Shown here piece after piece: positions 11,801-21,723 of a stretch of 64,000 nt of DNA. This stretch comes from Henricia sp. BOLD:AAB3569 (lineage: Eukaryota; Echinodermata; Asteroidea; Spinulosida; Echinasteridae), in NCBI GenBank assembly GCA_037783545.1, contig JBBELK010000453.1, positions 1,550,001-1,614,000 on the forward strand, read 5' to 3'. The position numbers and the translations under genes are program-made. Each line of letters starts with the position of its first letter. Within the stretch, counting starts at the first letter, position 1. Below the pieces are notes generated by a model that was given only the letters and a program-made list of their open reading frames with translations, was not told where the DNA came from and did not search any database.

Positions 11801-13053
11801 ATTTCATAGAGCTGTTTAACAGCCCATTTTCCGTTAACCGAGCGTCAGGCTATTTTATAGACCGTTAAAGGTAAGCAACTGAAAACCTGCTGGAAAGCCA
11901 AATTTGCCAAATTTTGCAACAATGGCGGTTTCCAAGCGAGCGCATGCCTGCTCAAGCACGCCGCGGCAGTAAAATAGCCTTAACGTTAGCGCAACATTTC
12001 TGCTACAGTAAGCTCACTGTAAATTTCACTAGCACTTTTTGTCCCAAAATCATGAACACATGAGGCAGGTAACTGCTTATGGATGAGGTACCTGATGTGT
12101 TTGTGATTAATTTGTTAACTCGCGTCTCATGCACATGTGGGGCCAGATGAAGCTATTCCAGATGAAGCTTCCAAACGGTAGAATAAACCAGTTGAAATTG
12201 CAATTGTGAATACATATCCTGTCTTGCCCCTTTTTGAAGTGATCATGACTTTTGGTCACCACCAATTAATTATGCAAATGACTCAATGGGCCCTGCAATA
12301 AAAGCTTTATTTTTTTATTTAAAAATTTTTAAAAAAAGTCAAAATGTGTAGAGGTATTTAATTTTTTTGTAAAATTAATAATTATTAATAAAAGTAGCAT
12401 TACATTGTGTAATTTCGAATTGAAAAGCTATAAGACGCATGTCTTTCCTTAAGCCCCATACCCTTCAAAGCGCCCTCTTTTAGAAAGTGAAACCTAATCA
12501 ATATTGTTTTTTAGTGCCTGGAGACTGTGTAGACGATCGGTGGTGAAAGTTATCGTGACTTCTCGGAACCATTTTGATTGTAGTATTTTGTACCTTGTCT
12601 AAGTAATAAGGTAGAATTTTGTACCCTAAATTAAGAGTTATTCAATTAGGTACATAGGACTAGCCTCTAGTCTAGGCCTACTGAGAAAGCCTTAATTTTT
12701 CACATTTGCAGGCAAATTTAAAGATGATGTGACCATGGAGCTCCATGATGTGACAAACAACTTTCAAGAAATATTTGACATCGGTGCGTGATTTTGTTGA
12801 GAAGATACGCCGAGGAAAGCGTCAGCCCGCGAAATTACGTGAGGGCGAATTTAGGTGCCTGCAGGACTGACATCCATCCAGCTCTAGCGCCGTTTGCGCC
12901 CCAATTTGACCAAAATGAAAGTGGCTTAAATATTTCCAATTTTATCACCACTATAGACATAGTGATAGTAATTCTTACCAGGGTATATATTCCTGCAGCG
13001 ATGGATCCAGATCTCACATTGTCAAAACAAAGGCATCTTCGCATAATCGCCAT
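277..13053 (-). CDS. Gene A: LAPTM-like tetraspan membrane protein, partial (exons 1-2 only)
   Basis: Two exons of a minus-strand gene: exon 1 at 12979-13053 and exon 2 at 277-340, separated by a 12.6 kb intron packed with repeats. The joined reading frame starts MAIMRRCLCFDNVRSG and runs into helix 1 (IYTVICLGFNAWEL, then a short polar stretch). Exon 1 shares 20 of 25 residues with gene B. Exon 2 is 64 nt, the same size and phase as in gene D. Later exons (helices 2-4, tail) must lie left of position 1. By family (LAPTM4/5-like) the product would be a four-pass endosomal or lysosomal membrane protein with a cytosolic N-terminus carrying a Cys pair. Linking the two exons is inference from matching phase (0, then 1) and order. 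The alternative is that exon 2 belongs to a further paralogue whose exon 1 I have not seen. Confidence 0.72.
783..2841. repeat. CRE-rich composite repeat with terminal hairpin and poly(A) tract
   Basis: Bounded on the left by a hairpin (GGCGTTTG...CAAACGC, 791-815) and by inverted words TAGGTGATCGGG (814) and CCCGATCACCTA (2827), with an A-run at about 2769-2802. Inside are direct repeats. The word CTTCCGGTTT..ACCGGAAGTAGG occurs near 1306 and 1793. A block with GATTTTCGTTTTCGTTGAAC occurs near 2110 and 2460, period about 339. Eleven perfect TGACGTCA palindromes lie at 849, 997, 1027, 1172, 1488, 1664, 1965, 2315, 2326, 2653 and 2664. The 2.1-2.7 kb part is the reverse complement of 25.7-26.7 kb. 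It is probably a non-autonomous mobile element; class not determined. Confidence 0.65.
3056..3307. repeat. Foldback MITE ('caatttcataaagctg' family)
   Basis: The ends are inverted copies: CCAATTTCATAAAGCTGTTT on the left and AAACAGCTTTATGAAATT on the right. The interior (ATTTGTTTGCT..GGGTTAAT / ATTAACCCA..AGCAAACAAAT) also pairs, so the whole 250 bp can fold. The same terminal words recur near 11205, 21038, 35470 and 48650. Confidence 0.7.
3590..4171. mobile_element. TTAA-bounded MITE, family T1 (copy 1)
   Basis: Starts TTAAAGGGCCTGTGACATGC and ends GGGGCCCTTTAA, so the inverted ends include a TTAA as in piggyBac- or Kolobok-type transposition. The interior is shared with 7740-8066 and 14221-14775. 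There is no transposase frame; short frames here are conserved between copies only because the repeat is. Confidence 0.7.
4325..4442. repeat. Foldback, about 115 bp
   Basis: Left arm CACTAAGAGCAACTAACAATGG pairs with the right arm CCATTGTAAGTTGCTCATAGTG, around GGGCACACACCATTGTT / AACAATGGTTTGTGCCC. An isolated hairpin element; no second copy noticed. Confidence 0.6.
4741..4880. mobile_element. 140-bp TTAA foldback, family T2 (copy 1)
   Basis: Near-perfect palindrome from TTAAAGGCACAGGCTCGTCA to its inverse ending GTGCCTTTAA, with the centre at the AGCTCCAT..ATGGAGCT stem. Other copies are at 42226-42365, 50359-50497 and 55157-55299. Confidence 0.85.
6231..6600 (+). mobile_element. tRNA-derived SINE, family S1
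   Basis: The head reads like a tRNA with Pol III box A (GGCCGAGTGGTC, 6239) and box B (GGGTTCGATACCC, 6293). The tail (GTTGGTCCAG..AAAGATCCCAAAGCATTC..) recurs in minus-strand copies at 29270-29612 and 33528-33790. Confidence 0.75.
7268..7572. repeat. Foldback with TAGGGCGACA words
   Basis: TAGGGCGAC occurs at least three times on the left (7272, 7314, 7332), with the inverse TGTCGCCCTA inside at about 7351 and again near 7552. The interior has a stuttered TTAGGTC(A/T)(A/G)(A/G)AACC motif (7385-7460). A foldback-like element of unknown class. Confidence 0.5.
7740..8066. mobile_element. TTAA MITE family T1 (copy 2, truncated)
   Basis: Matches the right half of the 3590-4171 element closely (from AGACTTGTGGCAAATTGCTG through TTTCATTGATAAAAA) but lacks both terminal TTAA ends. 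Confidence 0.75.
8331..8622. repeat. Foldback family F3 (copy 1)
   Basis: Outer arms CTGAGCCT..GAGAAAAA and TTTTTCTC..AGGCTCAG pair, as do GATGCACTGAAAATCACTG and CAGTGATTTTCAGTGCAT. A related copy lies at 19530-19800. Confidence 0.6.
8909..9075. repeat. GGTCTACGTAGACC palindrome cluster
   Basis: The self-complementary word GGTCTACGTAGACC (8919) recurs in variant form (GGTCTATGTAGACTG, 8961; GGTCTACATGTACGTAGACC, 8988). A weaker AGACTG / GGTCTAACTC continues to 9190. Probably part of a foldback element. Confidence 0.5.
10385..10464 (+). mobile_element. tRNA-like SINE head
   Basis: Box A (GGCCGAGTGGTGTAGC) and box B (GTGGGTTTGAATCCCAT) at normal Leu/Ser-tRNA spacing with a long variable region. 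The acceptor stem does not close and no CCA context supports a functional tRNA, so a SINE head is the better reading. Confidence 0.55.
10509..10592. repeat. CCCGGACAAAA repeats
   Basis: Four copies of (G)CCCGGACAAAA or its inverse TTTTGTCCGGGC within 85 bp; the first two form a hairpin around GGGCGCGCCGCCC. Confidence 0.6.
10933..11823. repeat. 298-bp direct tandem repeat, three near-identical copies
   Basis: Units begin TCATCATGCTCCACCGATAC at 10933, 11231 and 11529. By eye they differ at one base (CACGCGCAGG in the first, CACGTGCAGG in the others). Each holds one TGACGTCA and ends with CCCAATTTCATAGAGCTGTT, the terminal word of the foldback MITE family. The near-identity implies very recent amplification. 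Confidence 0.92.
12979..13053 (-). CDS. Gene A exon 1 (start codon, Cys cluster)
   Basis: Seventy-five nt, 25 codons, beginning at ATG 13053-13051 and followed directly by donor GTAAGAATT. It encodes MAIMRRCLCFDNVRSG and the first residues of helix 1 (SIAAGIYTL). The ATG aligns exactly with those of genes B and D, which fixes the start. Confidence 0.85.
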
Positions 13054-13691
13054 GATGTCAACTGATGATTTACTGTTTTGCTGGGTGAATTAGGTTTCCT
13101 CTTGATCCTCTGCTCTTCCTATCCTACAGTATATTCTTTGCGCGCTGCTTGCACGCACTATATATGATCACGAAGAGCTTTCTGCGCACGCCCAGAAAAG
13201 TATATTAGGGGCGTTCGAGATGCTTACACCGGGTAACACGGGGTTTACACCGGGCGGGGGAAGCCTCCAGAAGATGCAAAACGAACGACACGGGGTTTCT
13301 GGGAACACATGTCATGTCAAAGGTTGTTGCCGGGTGGAGCTTTATAAACGGTGTTATCGTTTGACTCACGATGAAAAATGAAGCCGGCGCTATGCAAAAA
13401 CTGTTGCCCTAAAGTACCGCAATAAACTTTGTCAATGCCCACAGACATCTACTGATTAAGCAAAACGTATTTACAGCCCTATTCCCTTTTATTTTGTGTC
13501 ATAATTAAATCTGTGTTTTTCCTCGTACTCACGTCGCGATTTTAAACTGTCCGCCATGTTTTACTACTCGCGGTTACTAGATGACGTCATTACACCAGAG
13601 ACCCAGCCGCGAGCTCAGGCAGTGATGGCTGGCACCGGGGCAGACTCGTGTATCACGTGATGGCTAAAAGAACGCTCCGGTGTAAGCATTA

Positions 13692-13811
13692 GGGCGTGTT
13701 TGTTTCGGACGAATCTGCCGATCCCGATCTGCGCAGATGGTTCATAGTTGGATCTAGTGCTGAACCTTCTGCGCATCGGCATCGGCAGATTCGTCCGAAA
13801 CAAACACGCCC
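13692..13811. repeat. 120-bp foldback
   Basis: Left arm GGGCGTGTTTGTTTCGGACG and right arm CGTCCGAAACAAACACGCCC are exact inverses. GAATCTGCCGAT / ATCGGCAGATTC continues the stem. Related AACAAACACGCCC words occur near 55970. Confidence 0.8.
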
Positions 13812-14220
13812 AAAGGAATTGTTCAGTTCCCCACCCTCCCGGCCCCCAGAAAATGGATTTTGTTTTAACCTAACATTGACAATCATATAATCCTCTTCTC
13901 GTTATTCGTTAATGACATATTACAGTGTATTAGCAACAAGTGTAACTTACTCTTTGCCGATGACATGTATACTGTAAAGTTGGTTTCTTCTGTTGATGCT
14001 AAGTTTTTCATTGCAGAACGACTTAGAAAAAACTGGAAATTGCCTCTTAAAAAACCTGTAAGTTTTGCGTATAGACTAATCCGACGAAGGAAAACTGCGG
14101 CGTATCTTCAAGGTATTTACATGACGTCACAATATAAATACACCGCAGTAACAATGGAATAATCACAAGAGGGCGGGCTCACTAAATGTTGCTCGGATTA
14201 TACTCTTGGAGATAATGAGC

Positions 14221-14775
14221 TTAAAGGGCCTGAAATGCTCAATAACTTTATGCACAGTTTTTGCTAAATATGAAGGATTACTTGTGTAGAACGACAATAC
14301 TACTGTTCATTTTGATGCCCCATGAATAAAAAGTGGCATTTTTCAACTTTGAAAATTTCTTCACATAAACTCACAGACATACTGGGCGCTGTTTGGGGCA
14401 TGTCACTTTAGGAACACACAGCAGAAAATTAAAAGCAAAGAAAAAACATACGACTTCAAACTGGAATTGTGGAAAAATGCTGCAGTATCCAGCCTTAGTT
14501 TGTTTTCATGGTTTGCAACGGGCAACATGTAAAACAAACCTAAACCATCATGTAGAAACTTTTGTACACAGTTGAATGAGATTTTTCTGTGTTTTCCTAA
14601 AGTGACATCACCACTTTGCTCATGCATATGTAAATTTTCATTAGCATACAAATCCAAAACCTTGATTTTAACCCCCCAAACAACTTTCAGGTAGGGCTTT
14701 TTATGATTGTAAATTAATGGACTAGTTCCATAGCACAGATTTCATTGATAAAACACCATTTCAGGGGCCCTTTAA
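14221..14775. mobile_element. TTAA MITE family T1 (copy 3)
   Basis: Begins TTAAAGGGCCTGAAATGC and ends GGGGCCCTTTAA. Full length and diverged in the middle from the 3590 copy, with the same order of blocks (CAACTTTGAA, GGGCGCTGTTT, TTTTAACCCCC). Confidence 0.75.
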
Positions 14776-15670
14776 TGGGCTGGCTCGTCAGCACCGTGGG
14801 GTGCCGGGGATCTCTAGCTCTGATCGCGGCCAGTGCCTCACGCTCCGCCACGTTTGGAAGCCCGGCACCCCACGGTCTGCCAGGGCCCGTCACGGTAGTG
14901 GCCACAGCATGGTGTGAATGCGGCCCGGTGAGCTGCGGTGCATGCGCCAACGATGATGTTGCTGCGGCAGCCCTCCAGGACGAAGTGAACATGAAGGTGT
15001 GGAGCGCACTATTTATACCCACCGGGAGACCTCCGGGTGACCGGGGCGTGAAACGTGACAGCGGCCGCTTTCAGTCGCACACCGCCGGGAACGTATTGGG
15101 CCGGGACAACAAACGTGACACGAACTGGACGGACGTGAGGCACCGCATCAGAACTTAGCAGGCCGGCCTGGGACGTGGACCCATCCGTACCGGAACGGCG
15201 CTTGAAACGTAGCGCGCCGTCCGGAACCGGCACGCCACGCTCTCCGTACCGGGACGTAAAGCTTCAGTCACATCGAAGCCGGCGTGTTCCCGGTGACCCA
15301 CGGAGAGCCACGGTGCTGAAAATACGTCAATACGGCGCCGAGACGGTGTCGTCCCGGAGCATCACGGCGCTTCACGGCGAGTCACGGTAGTTTAAAGCAT
15401 GTTTAAAAATTATGTTTTGGCCCACGGCGCGCCACGTTTCATCACGGCTTATCACGGAGTGCCAAGGTGTCAAGACGGCGTCAAGACGGCGTGGCCCCGA
15501 TCGACCACGGTTCGTCACGGTTCTCACGCCGTGGCTCGCCGTGAGCCCTATGTGACTGTAGCTTTACGCACCGTGGTAGAACGCAACACACCAGCCAAAC
15601 TAGGGCCGAGTCGAGCCAAAGTAATAAAGAGACAATAAAAGTTCCTGCACGGCACGCCGTTTTGGCCAAA
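14776..15670. repeat. GC-rich block dense in CACGG/CCGTG
   Basis: Strikingly GC-rich against its surroundings, with TCACGG or CCACGG recurring every few tens of bases. It has an internal hairpin, CCGTGGGGTGCCGGG (14796) against CCCGGCACCCCACGG (14861). Open frames here (up to 137 codons) come from the lack of AT-rich stop codons and show no domain. It resembles the motif-stuttered interior of the Harbinger-like element at 39319 but with a different word. Confidence 0.6.
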
Positions 15671-17287
15671 CCGGGGCGCCGGGGACATGGTGTAAACGTA
15701 GCATTACATTATAACACGCGTAACACAGATAATTGCGACCTCACTCACTGCAGTTTGCGGTTCTGCACGAACTTTCCACATTAAAACAGGGAGTTGTGGT
15801 CCGTGGTCAGAAAATTTGTCTCCGTTGTGGGTAGAATCCATTTAAAAAAAATGTGATGCCATGCAGATTTGCTGTATACGCTATCATGATCTGTAACGGC
15901 AACGATTGAACTAACATAATACACACGTTCTGTTAATACGGTGTTTGTTCTGAGGTCACAATTCCACTTCACTTAACAGATCTGTTAACACTAACACAAA
16001 GCATTGTGACACATGCACCCAATGCAACACTCCGACGCTAATATTAGCGAATTATCGAATGTATAATATACAAGCGCGCATTTGGTCCAACCAAAATGGC
16101 AGCGGTGGAATTTTTCCCCTACTCCCATACCTTCTACCATTATATTTCTGTAACAAATAACGCACAATTACATGACTTGGAAATTTTAATGCACAGTAAG
16201 TACAAACAGGATCACACTTTAAAAAAATGAATATAGGCCTATCTCTTGGTTAAAATAAGTTCCGTCGTTAGCTATGTACAAAAGTCAGAAGTCAATATTT
16301 TAAATGTTTAGAAACGAACAGACGAAGATAACTAAAATAAAACTCAAGTTACATTTGTTCAACTGCGTACGTGTAGATCTCAGAAATAAAAAAATTTGAA
16401 AGTTATCAGCAGAAAATAGAAAAGTTAGGAAACCGATTTAGAGAATACATGTAGTTAAGGCCAAATGTTCATATCCCAATATATTTTGACACTCCGATTA
16501 TAAAACTTGCAATCTCTCCCACATACATCATTGGTGTTGATATTTTATACCGTATCATACACTGTACATGTGTGATATATTTTTATCATAAGCATTCTGA
16601 AATGTTATGGTATTTTCTAGGCTATTGTAAAAATAAAAGTGGACACTTGTCCACATTTGTATCGCGATAATTCATCCTGGCAGTCCCTGTGTCATTATCC
16701 CTAAAAATAAAATCACCTATCAAGGCGCTCTACAAAAAATTATATCAATGTTTGGCATGAGCCAATATGTCCAGAGAATAAAGCTGGACTACCTGCTCCT
16801 TCCACATCCAATATGAGGATTGAATTGAATATTTTTATCTGCAAGGTTCCACGACGCACCATTTTAACTTTAGGATAATTCACATTGAAACCTTCAAGCA
16901 AATATCCCCGTGCATGATTAAATACCTTTTATCGAGCTTCGGTTTGACAAAAATTCCTTTAAAAAAACAATTTCATGTAGAGTGCGGTACTCGGGTTCAT
17001 TGCGCATGCCCTGTTAATGTTATTCGTTACTTTGGACGCTAGTTATACGCCCAGCATTCGTTCCTCATTCGTTGGGCATTCATTTTATACGTCAAGAGTT
17101 TGATAGAAAAATATTTAAGATGACAATTTGAGCGTATCTGGACTTTGCCAAATTTCGAGGGGAAAAAATCAGTACGCTATAGGCATAAGTTAGCTCTATT
17201 CGCTGCTATGCGACAGGCGCTTTAAGCAAGTAAACTGAACACAAACGCAGACAAGAGTCATAAAAACCGAGCCTAAAGCCGAATCCT

Positions 17288-17997
17288 GGGCTGCGTTCCA
17301 AACATTTTCCCAATGTGGAATGGATTGTCTGCCGAAATACATTGTCAAGATGGCGGCCTCCACGGTCACATCAGTCGTACCGACGTTGTAATGTGGCTCT
17401 CTGCTGCTTACCAAAATTGAGGAAATGTGACACGTTGCTATTGATTGCGTATCGCCAGCGATAAGGGAGATAACCACGAAAGGTGCAATTTATTTGGCAG
17501 TTCGTAAAAGCCGGATCCTCCAGATCTTCCGGATCTTTGTCAAAAATGGCTATTTAACGAACAGAAAGTACCTAATTTGACTTCTAAATACGCTTACATA
17601 CCTTTTACCACCATGTATTGCACAAATTTGTAATCATACACAACATCGATTATCCACAAAGTGAAATTTTCGAAGAAATAGGCGTAGGAAGTGCAGGACA
17701 CAAAGAAAAATGAAATTGGTTTTTTTCCACGCCGGATCTTTAAAAATAAGGCCTGTACATGGTGGTAAAAGGTATGGAAGCGTATTAAGAAGTCAAACTA
17801 GGCACTTTCTGTTCATTAAATAGCCATTTTTGAAAAAGATCCGGAAGATCTGGAAGGATCCGGAGGGTCCGTTTTTCACCCACACCCAATTTATTTGTTA
17901 TTTTCCAAACTGCAAACCATCGTCTGTCATCTTTTATGTCGCCGACGTTGTTGGCCAACAATTGTTGGCCAACGTTTGCGTGTTTGAAACGCAGCCC
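17288..17997. mobile_element. hAT-like foldback MITE with nested inverted repeat
   Basis: Ends GGGCTGCGTTCCAAACA and TGTTTGAAACGCAGCCC are inverted. An inner inverted pair (about 17510-17650 against 17750-17870; GATCCTCCAGATCTTCCGGA / TCCGGAAGATCTGGAAGGATC) makes a second hairpin. No transposase. The hAT label rests only on the GGGCTGCGTTC-type end; no 8-bp duplication was confirmed. Confidence 0.55.
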
Positions 17998-18580
17998 AGC
18001 ATATTGAAAACGGCCTACATACATTATGCGCATGTGTCAGTTAGCACAAACCAGTATCTCGAGTAAGCACAATATAACGTACCCGGGGTATACCCCACTC
18101 TCCCAGGCATATTTCCAAACACCCCAGATTCTGGTCACAGTCGACATTGAAAGATGTCTTGTTATTAGAGAAATATTGGTAATACATCCATGCATATACA
18201 GTTGAAGTCTAAGAAGTTAGAAGTATAAATACATGTATACACCACTACCATCATCACCCAAAATGGTAAACAGGACTATCCGTCCGAACCATTGCAAGGT
18301 GTACAAGTACTGCATGCACGTGAGGAATTCCACAAAATCAAGACTTATAGTAAAGACGGTTACAAAAATGGTGAACTTCACACTATCGCGAAAAAATCAC
18401 CCTGCAGCGCTGCGCTCACCGCATTGCATAAGGTCCCAATCACCGATTTTTCCAAAATAACAAAGTCAACCCCGGTCACTTGGGGCTTCTTTGATACCTC
18501 ATTGGCTGCGCGTTTGAAAGGTCAGCGCACCGCGGTTAAAGTTCAACAAATTTGAACTTTGACCCAGCTCAAAACATCTT

Positions 18581-19050
18581 GGCTGCGTTCGGGCGTGCAG
18601 TTCTCGTTACTCGGGAGTAATGCGTGCGCATTGTACTCGGGTCACATCACGCGAACGGCAAGTCGGCATTCCGCATGCGCGAATGGCAATCGGTGAAGAT
18701 GGCCGTCTCTTGCCATCACTGCACAAAAAAACGCCGTTTTACTGCTCAAAAGAAACTGAGGAAATACAGGCCGTAAGTCGTGAGAACCTTTGATGCCGTC
18801 CAAAACAAACCTTAGTGAGTTATTGTTTCAGTTATCCAGTTGACACGTTTAGCAAATTCACCAAAAATCCAACCTATATCCCGCCATCTTCGTACTAATC
18901 ACATGGCATTCGTCGGGAGTAAGAGCACACTCCCCATTTGTTGGGGAGTACCGAGAGCATACTCTCACTGACCCGAGTGTCGTTATTCTTGCCGTTCGCG
19001 CGCGCAGGAGTATACTCGTGTTAACACGAGTACACGCCCGAACGCAGCCC
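18581..19050. mobile_element. GGCTGCGTTCGGGC foldback MITE
   Basis: Ends GGCTGCGTTCGGGCGTG and ACGCCCGAACGCAGCC are inverted, and ACTCGGGAGTA / TACTCCC and CGCGAACGGCAAG / CTTGCCGTTCGCG pair within. It shares its end motif with 17288-17997 and 35448-35768. Confidence 0.65.
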
Positions 19051-19104
19051 TTGCGCGTCGCGACAGGCCGTGCACAAGCAGCAAACCAGCTCCTGTACAA
19101 ACCA

Positions 19105-19499
19105 ATAGACCTATGACATAATGACGTCACGCACTGTTTAACGCGTTGCATTATGGGTGAAAAGTAGGGACGAAATCTCTCCATCGCTAGTTTGCACAAG
19201 AATTACAGGGCCATTTTCGCCGCCTTTTGAGGCCTTGAAAGTTAAAACAATAGTTCGGGCATCCGTCGTGCGCTTAAAACTCACGCAGGCACAACTAAGT
19301 TGACACGAACCATTTTAGAATTTCACGATCTTTGTTTTTTACATTTTTTTTGCCAGCGAAGCGGTTAGTAAAGTTCACAAAGTTACGTGCATGATACGCT
19401 AGGCACGCAAAGTTCCCAAACTAGCGATTTCGTCCCCACTTTTCACCCATAATGCACCGCGGTAAACATCGCGTGACGTCATTACGTTTCAGGTCTATC
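19105..19499. repeat. Foldback with CRE-containing ends
   Basis: ATAGACCTATGACATAATGACGTCACGC on the left pairs with GCGTGACGTCATTACG..AGGTCTAT on the right, and GGGTGAAAAGTAGGGACGAA pairs with TTCGTCCCCACTTTTCACCC. A small relative with the same ends is at 48388-48528. Confidence 0.7.
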
Positions 19500-19529
19500 C
19501 TTCCTCTATTATTGTACACGGCGAGCAAA

Positions 19530-19800
19530 GCAATTTTCCGCGATAGCGCAACGATGCACTGAAATCGCTGAATTTTGAAAAACACTTTCCGTCAAAGCAA
19601 ATTATGTAAAAATAATTTGGCGTGAAACAACGCACCGGAAACCACAGAATTAGCTTGGACATATTGGATGTTAAGTGTTTTCAAAATGCTGTGATTTTCA
19701 GTGCATCTTTTCACTCAAAATTCCCTCCACATCGCTTTTTCTCGACGCGACGCGCGTCGCAGTTATGCGCGCGCGATAAAGCTCAATGTGAATTCACCAT
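19530..19800. repeat. Foldback family F3 (copy 2)
   Basis: Same blocks as 8331-8622: GATGCACTGAAATCGCTGAA, ACTTTCCGTC, AACCACAGAATTAGCTTG, TGATTTTCAGTGCATC and TCAAAATTCCCTCCACAT. Confidence 0.6.
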
Positions 19801-19820
19801 AATTAAAATTTACAACGTAG

Positions 19821-20187
19821 TTAAAGGAGTGTGACCAGATCACTTTTTTTTACCCATAACTCCCCGGGACTTACCTTATGGGTCATGAGATTTTTATATC
19901 ATAACATCCGTTATATTTTTCTGATTACGAAACTGAAACTCCCGCGCTTCTAGGCCGCATATTTCCGAAGATATCGTCGAAAATCCACCGATTATTTGTA
20001 AACTAATTTTCCAGTATCAACGTTTATCCGCTGAAAGCCGACTCGATAGTTTTGTTCATTTTTTTACTGGAAATTGCGAATGTTTTCGGGTTTTTGGGAC
20101 ATGGGAGGTGTGTATGGGAGTTACTTGATAATATTGGTAAGTTACATCGAAAACTATTTTCCAGAAACTCTGGTCACGCTCCTTTAA
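19821..20187. mobile_element. TTAA MITE family T3
   Basis: Ends TTAAAGGAGTGTGACCAGA and TCTGGTCACGCTCCTTTAA are inverted with TTAA at both ends. A right-end relative occurs at 44258-44281. Confidence 0.7.
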
Positions 20188-20290
20188 GCGGCTAAAACTG
20201 TCTTAATTAACAGATGCACTTTCTCTAAAATCTTCACCGAACTACAGATATTAGAAAAATGCTATATAAATGACTGAAATTAAGCACATA

Positions 20291-20841
20291 CAGTTCCGGC
20301 CAAAAGTTTGAGTACACTTGTTAAAAACTATGTGCAAATTTGTCTGTAAGATTGACCCTCATTTCGTAGAGTAATTACAGCTTGCCTTTTTCTTTACTCA
20401 ACTGGGGTCCTTTTGCCATTTTACAACAGTTGTGTACGCAGCATATCTATCTGATAGTGGTCAAGAACTGACTGATGCCAATACTGTGCATTCAGCTTGT
20501 ACAAAGTGATTTTGGACACGCTCCAGGGACCTCAGAAAATCAGAGAACAGTCAGAACACATGCAAAAGAACCTATTACACATAATCTGCTACATAATACA
20601 ACATTGTATACTTCTTAAAATATGTGTCACCTTCAGAGGCTACGTTTTTTTTATGAAGCCAGAGGTGGCTATTTTGAGGAATGAAAGATAAAGAGACATC
20701 TCTAAAGTTTCAAGGACATTTCTATGACATGCATTGAATATATTGGTTGCATAATGTGTTTTTTGTACTGGGCATAAAATGCTGTAAAATGTTACTAAAC
20801 ATAGTTTTCAACAGGTGTACTCAAACTTTTGGCCGGTACTG
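20291..20841. mobile_element. Mariner/Tc1-type MITE (551 bp)
   Basis: About 42-bp terminal inverted repeats beginning CAGT(T/A)CCGGCCAAAAGTTTGAG, flanked by the TA dinucleotide at 20289 and 20842, as expected for Tc1/mariner insertion. The interior lacks any DDE transposase frame, so it is non-autonomous. Confidence 0.85.
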
Positions 20842-21037
20842 TATATATTTACGTTAAAGACAATCTTACAGTACCTTTAGCAATAATGATGGATAGAACA
20901 CGAAAACTGCTGCATTATAATAAATGCAATTGACTCGTGTATCACTGAATTATGAAGCCGACTTTTGCAGTTGTTGAAGGTACCTGAGAATGACAGTCTA
21001 TAGACACTCACGGGTAATCTCAGGAGATCATACCTGG

Positions 21038-21311
21038 GGCCAATTTCATGGAGCTGTTTAGCAGCCGATTTTGTGCTAACGGAGGCTCTGGCTATTTCAT
21101 GGAGACCGTAACCTTAAGCACTGGCAAACGTTTGCTAGCTTCAAAGGCAAATTTGCTAAACACTCGTGACGCAACAATGCCCGTTTCCAAGCACGCGCAT
21201 GCTTAAGCACGCCGCGGCCGTGAAATAGCCTTAAAGTTAGCACACCTTTTATGCTACAGTAAGCACACGTTTTCAGCTAGCGCTTAAGCAGCGCCATGAA
21301 ATTAGCCCCTG
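21038..21311. repeat. Foldback MITE with 'caatttcatggagctg' ends
   Basis: TGGGGCCAATTTCATGGAGC on the left against GCGCCATGAAATTAGCCCC on the right, with an inverted interior (GCTAACGG..TTTCATGG). It is about 50 bp downstream of the gene B stop codon, so it may lie in the 3' UTR. Confidence 0.6.
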
Positions 21312-21357
21312 GTCGTGGGAGATTAATTGGCAGGCTTAACAACTTGAAACCACAAGT

Positions 21358-21723
21358 TTAAACCTTTTCAGGGTAGGGTTCTGGCTGGGGAGGGTAGCCC
21401 TGCTGGGGAGAGTAGCCCTGCTGGGGAGGGTAGCCCTGCTGGGGAGAGTAGCCCTGCTGGGGAGGGTAGCCCTGCTGGGGAGGGTAGCCCTGCTGGGGAG
21501 GGTAGCCCTGCTGGGGAGGGTAGCCTTGCTGGGGAGGGTAATCCCCCTGTTGGGGGTAGCCAGTTGGAGGGGGGTTGGGATAACCATGTTGAGGGGGGTT
21601 GGGATAACCATGTTGAGGGGGATATCCCTGCATTGCATAGCCCTGTGCTGGGGCGCCACCTTGCTGAGCCACAATGACAGCTCCCCCAATGGGAGCGCTA
21701 GAGGTGATCACAGTGGTGCGAGT
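21358..21723 (-). CDS. Gene B exon 7 (proline-rich tail and stop)
   Basis: 366 nt from acceptor TTGCCTGTGCAG to TAA at 21358-21360. It opens [20 protein letters not shown], matching [16 protein letters not shown] of gene D, then shifts to Gly/Tyr/Pro/Gln repeats and ends PYPEKV. Confidence 0.88.
   Translation of the reverse strand, partial: TRTTVITSSAPIGGAVIVAQQGGAPAQGYAMQGYPPQHGYPNPPQHGYPNPPPTGYPQQGDYPPQQGYPPQQGYPPQQGYPPQQGYPPQQGYSPQQGYPPQQGYSPQQGYPPQPEPYPEKV

Larger units (their letters stand above)
341..12978 (-). other. Intron 1 of gene A (12.6 kb, repeat-filled)
   Basis: No other exon of the family was recognised here. The interval holds the CRE-rich repeat (about 783-2841), TTAA MITEs, foldbacks, SINEs and the 298-bp triplication listed separately. 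The stretches 4900-6200, 6600-7250 and 11830-12970 contain no feature I can name beyond short hairpins and AT-rich sequence. Confidence 0.6.
13054..21357. other. Intergenic region between genes A and B
   Basis: No exon of the family and no recognisable other gene. It contains the foldbacks, GC-rich block and MITEs listed individually. I see nothing nameable in 13060-13690, 13830-14210, 15700-17280 and 18060-18575. Confidence 0.55.

Noticed and set aside
14745-15158. 137-codon frame in the GC-rich block
   Set aside because: GC-rich sequence lacks stop codons by composition; overlapping frames on both strands are equally open.
20497-20691. 64-codon frame inside the mariner-type MITE
   Set aside because: No transposase motif; the 551-bp element is too short to be autonomous.
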